A stretch of 64,000 nt of DNA, taken from the NCBI RefSeq assembly GCF_023008545.1, contig NZ_CP095399.1, positions 29,901-93,900 of the forward strand. The letters are read 5' to 3'. The stretch comes from Natribaculum luteum. GTDB lineage: Archaea; Halobacteriota; Halobacteria; Halobacteriales; Natrialbaceae. The notes under the pieces are model-generated. The model ran no database searches. It was not told the origin of the DNA and saw only the letters and a list, made by a program, of their open reading frames with translations. This document shows positions 58,160 through 64,000 of this stretch, piece after piece. Every line of letters starts with the position of its first letter. Position 1 is the first letter of the stretch. The position numbers and the translations under genes were made by a program.

Positions 58160-58277
58160 ACCTACGTAGAGAATAAGCATTTAAATACGAAATAGGTGAT
58201 GGTCTCGCTATGGGATCACTACGTGCCGAAATATTCAGTTATATCCTATTTTAACCTGCCGTGTGTTCGAATGCAAG

Positions 58278-58293
58278 GGCTCTGTTGAAATCC
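58278..58293 (+). repeat. Solo IS-end motif GGCTCTGTTGAAATCC
   Basis: Second copy of the transposon-end motif, 1,030 bases from the first. It precedes the membrane-protein gene at 58342. No matching opposite end was found. Confidence 0.6.
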
Positions 58294-58341
58294 TTCAGCG
58301 TTGACATTGGACAGAGCTGAAATTATATATGTTAACGGAAT

Positions 58342-58944
58342 ATGAATTTATTTATGAATAAGAGAATCGCCGTGTCGGTATTTTTCGCTACCCTATTATA
58401 TCAGTTTATTGATGCTGGTGCCGAATTGTTTCTCCCATTCTATGACCGGAGCGGTATAATTGCGGCACTACTCTTTTGGTTGATTCCAGCAGGAACCGCT
58501 TTCATCCTTGTATTCCGAGCGAATAGGAAACGTCCATTGGATAGTCGGCGACGTAAACGAATGTATCTCTCAACAATTCTTGGCACAGGAGTAGGTCAGT
58601 TCCTCAGTATCGTGATTCTACTCCCGACCCCGGCCTTACCCGATATGACCTTCGTTGGAGGCATAATGATAGCAGGACTTACAGCTGCATACGTTTCCTT
58701 TGCCACGTACGGTGGAATGAATGTCGTCCGCCCGGCTTCTGATGAAAAAATGGTGAGTTACCCCTTCGCGGTCATCATTGCTGGAATGCTTTTCGTGGTA
58801 GCTGTCGGTGAGGCGTATGAGTCGGAGCCATACTATATTATGGCCGTAGGCGAGGCTCTCGCAGGCGTGTGGTTTCTCATCGTTGCACGGAAACTCAAAC
58901 AAAATAAGGAGGATAACAACGAGAAAGTGTCTTCTACGGCCTAG
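58342..58944 (+). CDS. AT-rich polytopic membrane protein
   Basis: 200 residues with about six membrane helices, including IAVSVFFATLLYQFIDAGAEL, GIIAALLFWLIPAGTAFILVF, STILGTGVGQFLSIVILL, FVGGIMIAGLTAAYVSFA, YPFAVIIAGMLFVVAVGEAY and YYIMAVGEALAGVWFLIV. Basic loops (RANRKRPLDSRRRKRM) and tail point inside. No family is recognised. Its AT-rich codon use and position between transposon ends and a transposase suggest passenger DNA. TATATA at 58327-58332 is a plausible promoter. Confidence 0.65.
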   Translation: MNLFMNKRIAVSVFFATLLYQFIDAGAELFLPFYDRSGIIAALLFWLIPAGTAFILVFRANRKRPLDSRRRKRMYLSTILGTGVGQFLSIVILLPTPALPDMTFVGGIMIAGLTAAYVSFATYGGMNVVRPASDEKMVSYPFAVIIAGMLFVVAVGEAYESEPYYIMAVGEALAGVWFLIVARKLKQNKEDNNEKVSSTA

Positions 58945-58965
58945 ATACTCCATCTATACTGGTTT

Positions 58966-59679
58966 TTAGAGAGTTCGGTCAAGATTGTGGACGATACAGG
59001 CAAGGACGAGTTCACGAGACTGCTTCCACCAGCGGCGTGACCGCACAAATGCACCGTATTTTCGCTTGATACCGGAGTTCACCGTCTCGCTCTGGCTCCG
59101 TTGGCCGTAGAGTTCAGTATCTAACCGAGCGTTCCACGCTTTCTGTAGTGATGAGAACTCACGGTGTTTGATCAGAGGACGAATCGAATTTTCACGGGCC
59201 ATCTCCCGAATCTGCTGATCGTCATATCCCTTATCTCCAAGCAGAACTTCGACTTCAGATGTGTTGCGGTTAATAAGCGAGGGTGCAATCTGCGTATCGT
59301 GTTTTCGGGTCGTTGTAATGTGGAGATCGAGGATAGCGTTCGCTCCAGTATCGACTAAAAGCGTGACCTTCAGCTGCTGAATCGTCAACTTCGCCCGTTT
59401 TGTGTAGTGCTTCGAGGCGTGACTGCGGTCAAAGCCCGAGGCGTCGATCCCCGCAACACCGTTAGTCGGGAGCAGTGAAACAGAGAGATTGAGAAGCACT
59501 CGCCAGACGGCCATATCGAGTCTGTCGAACGCCTTGCATAGTGTAGACGGCGCAGGGAGTTCGGTAAGGTTGATCGCACTCCGAATGCGGGGCATCTCGA
59601 TGAGTTCGTCGAGGAGTGTTCGATAGGTCGTGTTCTTCCGAATTTTGAGACACAGGAGTACAATGTGCTGATGCTTCAC
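58966..59679 (-). CDS. IS5-family transposase
   Basis: 237 residues. Catalytic motifs: GIDASGFDRSHASKHYTKR (first Asp), LLGDKGYDD (second Asp) and LYGQRSQSETVNSGIKRKYG (Glu). It is related to 34766-35581 but of a different subgroup and slightly shorter. A decayed copy of the same gene is at 62387-62570. Ends of the element are not resolved: GGCTCTGTTGAAATCC at 58278 may be one end, with the membrane protein as passenger, but no inverted partner is seen to the right. Confidence 0.88.
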   Translation of the reverse strand: MKHQHIVLLCLKIRKNTTYRTLLDELIEMPRIRSAINLTELPAPSTLCKAFDRLDMAVWRVLLNLSVSLLPTNGVAGIDASGFDRSHASKHYTKRAKLTIQQLKVTLLVDTGANAILDLHITTTRKHDTQIAPSLINRNTSEVEVLLGDKGYDDQQIREMARENSIRPLIKHREFSSLQKAWNARLDTELYGQRSQSETVNSGIKRKYGAFVRSRRWWKQSRELVLACIVHNLDRTL

Positions 59680-59721
59680 TGCGTGTTAGCGTGTGAAATA
59701 TGCCAGCTTTCTTGCGTACCG

Positions 59722-60414
59722 TTACTCTGAATGGAGCTTTTGTCCATCTGTCTCGAGAGCATACTCCTCTGCAAGATCAACAACATCATAGACATGAATC
59801 CCGGACTTGAACCACAGCACCTGATCGCTCACCTTCTCGACATCGGTCGCCGAACAGTCGAGTCGATCAGAAACCGCGATCAGGAGATGGTCAAGTTCGG
59901 CGGCCTCGATCTTCGCGAGCTTCTCCTCGAGGTACTCGGGCGTCCAGAAGCCCACGATCTCGAGGATCGCCCGTCGCCCGTCTGGATGCTCAACTGCGAA
60001 GTCGGGGATCATCACCTCGGCACCCAAGTCCAGCACGTCGTCCTCGCGACGTAACTCCCAGTCGGTGGTCGCCCGTTCCCACTTCTGGGCCAGTGTTCGC
60101 TCAAGATCGCTGTCGAACTCGTCTTGGGCGCTGTAGTGAGAGGACAATCCATCGGTCTGATCGAGTTCAAACGTCAGTGATCCACTGTTTGTCGATCCTC
60201 CGTCCCCATCGAGGACTTCTGCCGTCATCTCCCAGCGGTCACACAACGGCAGTGCTGGCAGGAAGTTCGCCATCCGAATACCATACTTCCGGGATTTCGA
60301 GAACAACGACGCAGGCCCATCCAGAATTGCCTCGTAGCCTGCAGCGACATCCGTCGAGTCGACCCGCTCGCCGGTTTCGTCAATTGGATAGATTCGGTGC
60401 ATCAACCCGAACAA
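59722..60414 (-). pseudogene. N-terminally truncated Bax1-like (DUF790) nuclease
   Basis: About 230 residues match the C-terminal half of Bax1/DUF790 proteins: ASLFSKSRKYGIRMANFLPALPLCDRWEMTAEVL, then the nuclease-like domain DLGAEVMIPDFAVEHPDGRRAILEIVGFWTPEYLEEKLAKI, and LLIAVSDRLDCSA. Full-length proteins are about twice as long. A TGA at about 60433-60435 ends the frame upstream, and a transposon remnant begins at 60500, so the 5' half is missing. Bax1 works with XPB helicase in archaeal repair. A shortened product is conceivable from TTG 60414 or ATG 60402. Confidence 0.7.
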
Positions 60415-60499
60415 CTTGGTCGTATCCCAGACTCATCTAGAGTCGTAACTGACTCCTGTGGAAACAGGGTCACCTCTGGTACCTACCCTGAAGTGACCC

Positions 60500-60815
60500 A
60501 TGCACGCCACAATTGACGCGCAGTTCACAGTTAGTCTCGACCAAGACAAAACGCTACCGATTGCCACTCTTGCTGAATCTCTTACCGAGATTCAGCTTGA
60601 GGCAACTATCCTCAAGGAGGTCGTCAGAAGCCTCGACGAGACGCTCGTCGAGGCGTATTAGTGAGAAACACGCGCGCAGAAACTGCCGTTTCCATCGCGC
60701 TGGAACGTCTACACGAACCGCTGTGACAACCGCAGGAGAACACGGATTTACTCACCACCACGTCAAAGAGACTGTTGCTACCGATGGCGGCCCAACCTAT
60801 TTCCGTCCGCTCTAG
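60500..60815 (+). pseudogene. ISH3-family transposase remnant
   Basis: ATG 60500 opens MHATIDAQFTVSLDQDKTLP then IATLAESLTEIQLE and ends at TAG 60659. Another frame continues with GTSTRTAVTTAGEHGFTHHHVKETVATDGGPTYFRPL. Both halves fit, as I remember them, the N-terminus of ISH3-type transposases, now broken by a stop and frameshift and lacking the catalytic part. It truncates the integrase-linked gene to its right. Confidence 0.7.
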
Positions 60816-60974
60816 GTCGTTGAGGCGACCGACAAGATCGGCGCTGCCATGCACGTCTCGACACAGCCGCGCGTAGGTCGCCAGTCGTGAGCGTTTCGTC
60901 TCGACAGTGCTGTCCGCGAGGTTGCGGCGGCGCGACAGTGTGCGGATGTACGACTCGAGTTCGTTCTCAGCCAC
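60816..60974 (-). pseudogene. Truncated gene linked to the integrase
   Basis: From GTG 60974, overlapping the integrase stop, the frame reads VAENELESYIRTLSRRRNLA, DSTVETKRSRLATYARLCRD, VHGSADLVGRLNDLERTE and then runs into the ISH3 remnant. The helical SAM-like sequence resembles the N-terminal arm-binding domain of tyrosine recombinases, so it may have been a directionality or accessory protein. The C-terminal part is lost. Confidence 0.6.
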
Positions 60975-62109
60975 GCACGTCGTCAATCGAATCGGAGACG
61001 TCTTTCATCTTGACATCGGCGTAGGCCTCGTGAGTAGTCTCGATCGAGTTGTGTCGTAACGCTTCCTGAGCCTTTTCGGACATCCCGCTGGTATAGAGGT
61101 CTCGCCCGAGTGCCCGCCGAGCGCCGTGCAGCGTCAGATAGTCGTACTCGCCGTCCGGATCGATTCCGGCTTCGTCAGTGAGCCGTTTCAGCAGTCGGCG
61201 AACGCCCTCTTTCGAGATCGACGGCGGCGGAACCTCGTGCTCGCAGTGTAGACGGTCAAGCACCTCGGTCTTCCCGGCGTCACCCCTATCCTCGAGCGCC
61301 CGAGAGACTGCCTTCTTGCCGAGTGCATCCTCGAGTGTGCTCTTTTTCGAGCCGTAGTGACCGGTCGGAAAGACGGGCCACGCTTCGGTCGTCGGCTCTT
61401 GCACCCGATACCATCGCTTGAGGACGTCGTGGACGCTTGCGGGGAACGGGGCCTGTTCGTACTCACGGGACTTGCCGTAGACTTCGATCAGCCGCTCGTC
61501 GAAATCGATGTCCTTCCACCGGAGGCCGTTGCGCTTGTCGTCTTTTGGATCGGCAAACAACTCAGCACCACGCGCCCCCGTGCCGTCGAGCATGACGACG
61601 ATCGCCCGATCACGGAAGGCCGCCTCTACATCGGTCCGGATGGTTCCCTCGAGAGCCATGTCCACGCGCTTGGTGGCATACTCGAGCAACGTCTCGCGGT
61701 CTTCTTGAGACCAATACTGGCGTTTGCGTTTCCCGTCGTCCTCTGGCAGCGGGTCCATCGCGGTGTTCGTATTCGCCGGGTTCGACTCGAGGTGTTGTTC
61801 TCGCACCGACCAGGAGAGAAAAGCTCGAACGTAGGCGAAGTAGTTGTGAGCGGTTGAAGCCGCCAGGTCCTCATCGATTACGACGCGGTCGTAGAGGTGT
61901 TCGCTGTAACTGCGGACATCGTGGGGTGTGAGCTCGTCGACGAACTCGAGATCACGCTCGTCTCGACAGTGGTCGGCGAACTCACGCAGTGGTGAGCGCA
62001 TGGTCGTCTTCGAACCGTCGGCGTTGATCTTATAGCGCAGGTAGCTCTCGATGGCCTCGTGGACGGTTGTGTCCCCGCGTGTAGCCCGTCTCTCCGTTGA
62101 TCCAGACAT
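60967..62109 (-). CDS. Tyrosine recombinase/integrase
   Basis: 380 residues. The N-terminal SAM-like domain (TVHEAIESYLRYKINADGSKTTMRSPLREFADHC) precedes the catalytic domain. Visible active-site residues: Arg in DGTGARGAELF, Lys-containing beta hairpin (GKSREYEQAPFP), HGARRALG (H-x2-R), HNSIETTHEAYAD (His and the Tyr nucleophile). It cuts and rejoins DNA at attachment sites. A palindrome (62147-62172) sits upstream. Its putative partner gene is truncated. Confidence 0.93.
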   Translation of the reverse strand: MSGSTERRATRGDTTVHEAIESYLRYKINADGSKTTMRSPLREFADHCRDERDLEFVDELTPHDVRSYSEHLYDRVVIDEDLAASTAHNYFAYVRAFLSWSVREQHLESNPANTNTAMDPLPEDDGKRKRQYWSQEDRETLLEYATKRVDMALEGTIRTDVEAAFRDRAIVVMLDGTGARGAELFADPKDDKRNGLRWKDIDFDERLIEVYGKSREYEQAPFPASVHDVLKRWYRVQEPTTEAWPVFPTGHYGSKKSTLEDALGKKAVSRALEDRGDAGKTEVLDRLHCEHEVPPPSISKEGVRRLLKRLTDEAGIDPDGEYDYLTLHGARRALGRDLYTSGMSEKAQEALRHNSIETTHEAYADVKMKDVSDSIDDVRG

Positions 62110-62146
62110 TCGTATGTGGGGTACAGTGTCGACCCTCGTAAAGTCC

Positions 62147-62172
62147 CTTGGTTAAACTCCCTTTTAACCAAG
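62147..62172. promoter_or_regulatory. Palindrome upstream of the integrase
   Basis: CTTGGTTAAA (62147-62156) and TTTAACCAAG (62163-62172) form perfect 10-base arms around six bases, 38 bases before the integrase ATG. The TTAACCAA core is shared with the palindromes at 19559 and 41460. Confidence 0.6.
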
Positions 62173-62290
62173 TGCAATCTGAAACGCCTCTCGCGGGCGA
62201 TTTCGGGAGTCTCCGGTACTCGAGCGTACAAAATTACATCTAATAAACCAAATACAGCTGTATAGATTTTTCTCGGCGGCGACCACAATC

Positions 62291-62340
62291 TCGGGATCTC
62301 AAATTCTACTAAACCACTAGAATCACGCGAGCGCGTTTGT
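62291..62340 (+). repeat. ~50-base direct repeat, left copy
   Basis: Begins TCGGGATCTCAAATTCTAC and continues AAACCACTAGA and CGAGCGCG. It aligns with 63749-63797 with four mismatches and a small gap. The two copies bracket 1.4 kb with two cargo genes. This could be an integration (att-like) site or a product of duplication. Confidence 0.65.
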
Positions 62341-62386
62341 TTGTGTTCTTGCGCGCACGTGCGCGAGTACGAGAAGCAGAGTCGTC

Positions 62387-62570
62387 GGCGCTGTTGAAAT
62401 CCCCTTCTTTAGCTGCGTTGCGGTTGATGAGTGACGGTGCGGTCTGCGTATCGTGTTTTGGGTCGTTGTGATGTGGAGATTGAGGATCGCGTTTGCTCTC
62501 GTGTCGACTAAGAGCGAGACTTTCAGCTGCTGAATCGTCAGCTTCGCCCGTTTTGTGTATCAACTTCAAA
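62387..62570 (-). pseudogene. Internally deleted IS5 remnant
   Basis: The transposon-end motif at 62387-62402 runs directly into sequence that matches the middle of the transposase at 58966. In mixed frames it reads KVSLLVDTRANAILNLHITT and, in the next frame, DTQTAPSLINRN. The normal 3' third of the gene is missing, so the copy is an internal deletion and cannot transpose alone. Confidence 0.65.
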
Positions 62571-62606
62571 ATTGATTTATATAATTACATTATTTTTTGA
62601 TACTGT

Positions 62607-63074
62607 ATGGGGAAACAGACCCTTGCTATAGGAACTGGCAGCCTCGGGGCTATTGGAATTTTAGCGGGTCTACTCGTCTTCGGACTGGTGCTGTCGTCGT
62701 CCGGCGGTGATGGGTTCGCGGCCGGTCTGGGTATCGTGTTCGCGTTCATCTACGTGCTCGTCGGTGTGATCGCGATGGCCGAGGCGGGCGCCCTCTACGT
62801 CTTCACACGGAATCGGGAACCTGGGCGATGGTCAGTCCGACTGCTGGGCCTGGGTGCGGCGACCGGTGCCATCACGACGATTCTGCTCGTCGGGTCGATG
62901 CTCCCGTCGCTGGCGAGCGCCGTCGTCGGCGAACCGGTTTCGGTCGGTTCGTCCACGACCGAGTACGCCTTCGGCGTGGGCGTCTGGCTCACGCCGGTCG
63001 GCATCGCGTCTTCGGGTCTCGGCGCCGGCTGCTCCGTCGTCTGCGAACTCCGTAGAAGCGGTGATTCAGCGTGA
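62607..63074 (+). CDS. Membrane protein with four helices
   Basis: 155 residues. Four membrane segments: GTGSLGAIGILAGLLVFGLVL, AAGLGIVFAFIYVLVGVIAMAEAGALYVF, LLGLGAATGAITTILLVGSML and VGVWLTPVGIASSGLGAGCSVV. A TATA-like TTTATATAA at 62575-62583 is about 25-30 bases upstream, implying a leaderless transcript. It lies in the segment bracketed by the 50-base direct repeats. No family is recognised. Confidence 0.65.
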   Translation: MGKQTLAIGTGSLGAIGILAGLLVFGLVLSSSGGDGFAAGLGIVFAFIYVLVGVIAMAEAGALYVFTRNREPGRWSVRLLGLGAATGAITTILLVGSMLPSLASAVVGEPVSVGSSTTEYAFGVGVWLTPVGIASSGLGAGCSVVCELRRSGDSA

Positions 63075-63114
63075 ACACTGAACGGAACCAACCCACCGAT
63101 GGGGGTGACTGAAC

Positions 63115-63549
63115 GTGGGGCGTCGGTCATCCGACTCGTCGTGGCGACCCGTTCTCTTGGTCGTCGTCGTGAGCACCGCGTTGCTGTTCGCCGGGTGCGT
63201 CGGGAGTGGAGACTATACGACGACTATCGGCGACCCGACGACCGGTGAGGTCATCGACAGCGTTTCCATCAACGAAGTCACTCCGATCACGGGAGCTCGC
63301 CTGACGGTTCACCACACAGCCGATCGCGTCAACATCAGCTCGTACTCACTGGGCGTGTACGTCCGAGAGAACGGTACGTTCGAGCCATTAACGTACTACA
63401 GCTTCGACCAACATGCAGACTCCACGGGAGTGACCCTCGACATACCGGGCAGGGACGAAACCGTCGTGGAACAGCAGATCAGAGTGGAACATCGCGAGAA
63501 CCGTACGGTCGTCGACGCCGTCAACGTCACCGTGAGACGGGTGGAGTGA
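63115..63549 (+). CDS. Secreted lipoprotein, unknown function
   Basis: 144 residues from GTG 63115. The signal peptide VLLVVVVSTALLFAGC ends in a lipobox (LFAGC). The mature part is a beta-sandwich-like domain: RLTVHHTADRVNISSYSLGVYVRENGTFE, GVTLDIPGRDETVVEQQIRVEHRENRTVVDAVNVTV, with several N-x-S/T glycosylation sites. It is downstream of the membrane protein by 40 bases and probably in one operon with it. Confidence 0.65.
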   Translation: MGRRSSDSSWRPVLLVVVVSTALLFAGCVGSGDYTTTIGDPTTGEVIDSVSINEVTPITGARLTVHHTADRVNISSYSLGVYVRENGTFEPLTYYSFDQHADSTGVTLDIPGRDETVVEQQIRVEHRENRTVVDAVNVTVRRVE

Positions 63550-63657
63550 TCGTCGATTCCGGTCGCCGCTTCGATGCCCATCTCGCCTCGCTCGGGCAGC
63601 AGTCGCGAACCCGATCCACAGGGAAAGAATTCCCTACCGAACGCGCCGATTGCGGAT

Positions 63658-63777
63658 ATGGCAGACCTGGTGTTTCGCTTCGAGGAGGAGAAACTCCCGC
63701 CGGCAGTCGTCATCTCAACGCTGGTACTGGCCGCCATCTTCCACAACTTCGGGATCTCAAATTCTACAAACCACTAG
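63658..63777 (+). CDS. Possible one-helix small membrane protein
   Basis: 39 residues from ATG 63658: MADLVFRFEEEKLPPAVVIS then TLVLAAIFHNFG, with a single membrane helix, ending inside the direct repeat (ISNSTNH). It could be a small gene with its 3' end replaced by the repeat, or a chance frame. Low support. Confidence 0.3.
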   Translation: MADLVFRFEEEKLPPAVVISTLVLAAIFHNFGISNSTNH

Positions 63778-63797
63778 AGTCACACGAGCGCGCTTGT
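63749..63797 (+). repeat. ~50-base direct repeat, right copy
   Basis: Matches 62291-62340 with four mismatches and a gap. See the left copy. Confidence 0.65.
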
Positions 63798-63842
63798 AGT
63801 TTCCTAATCGTGTTCTCAGGAAGGTATTCGATTAGGCTAGTT

Positions 63843-63955
63843 GGTTAGGCCATTCCATTAGACCATCCAGATGGTTTTTCTCTTTTAGGATTATGACGAC
63901 ATAGAACCAAACCATTCAGATAGGATAATCGGTTAGGCCAACTCATTAGACCATC
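63843..63955 (+). repeat. Pair of 25-base direct repeats at the right edge
   Basis: GGTTAGGCCA...CATTAGACCATC occurs at 63843-63867 and 63931-63955 with 22 of 25 matches and an 88-base period. GATTAGGCTA just before the first is a third partial unit. Iteron-like or operator DNA; no gene is seen from 63798 to the end. Confidence 0.5.
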
Positions 63956-64000
63956 TATAAAGCTTCATTTTTAGGAGAGGAGTGTTAGTCAGTTTCAGAT

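Noticed and set aside
1..64000. CRISPR array
   Set aside because: No regularly spaced identical 25-40 base repeats; the repeat groups found are too few and irregular.
1..64000. tRNA gene as integration site
   Set aside because: No cloverleaf or tRNA 3' end was recognised near the integrase or the 50-base repeats.

Overview
The window looks like part of a haloarchaeal mobile replicon: a megaplasmid or integrated conjugative plasmid, probably from the Natrinema/Haloterrigena/Natrialba group. The lineage is inferred from acidic Asp/Glu-rich proteins, CTCGAG-rich GC-rich coding DNA, plasmid-borne TFB and TBP, HalOD1 domains, many small zinc-ribbon proteins and archaeal IS5/ISH3-type transposons. 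I see no rRNA, tRNA or CRISPR array. Housekeeping genes are almost absent.

Left part (1-9.7 kb): small plasmid proteins, a winged-helix regulator with a palindromic operator, a zinc-finger protein and a coiled-coil protein. Next is a TumE-like toxin/winged-helix antitoxin pair whose toxin is frameshifted. A leftward cluster follows: a GHKL ATPase fused to a zinc-peptidase-like domain, a HalOD1 protein, an ArdC-like antirestriction protein, a tandem GIY-YIG-like protein and a DUF6884-like protein.

9.7-16.5 kb: an AT-richer insert with an SF1 helicase carrying a degenerate NERD-like domain, two membrane proteins, and hypothetical plasmid proteins. 16.5-24.5 kb: leftward small genes (HD hydrolase, zinc ribbons, DUF7511/DUF7563-like, CspA, OB-fold ssDNA-binding protein) with repeated stem-loops in 5' leaders and a GC-rich structured non-coding block.

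24-38 kb: lipoprotein MBL hydrolase plus DUF3006; two paralogous regulator/TumE-like pairs; two PadR regulators; an SDR enzyme; a ferritin-like protein; TFB; a HalOD1 protein; a PhiH1-repressor-like regulator; a Doc toxin; an IS5 element; and a second HVO_A0114-like antitoxin whose toxin also looks broken.

38-57 kb is the replication and conjugation core: a primase-polymerase-like protein, four iteron-like repeats, an orphan nuclease, then one tightly overlapping leftward operon. The operon encodes VirB2-like pilin, surface protein, lipoprotein, VirB6-like, VirB3/PrgI-like, VirB4, a VirD4-like coupling ATPase and an archaeal-type PriS/PriL-like primase pair. Placing the primase at the 3' end of the transfer operon suggests that priming of transferred DNA is coupled to conjugation.

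57-64 kb: TBP, membrane proteins, transposon remnants, a truncated Bax1-like gene and a tyrosine integrase with a palindrome upstream. A ~50-bp direct repeat brackets two cargo genes, and a 25-bp repeat pair lies at the right edge.
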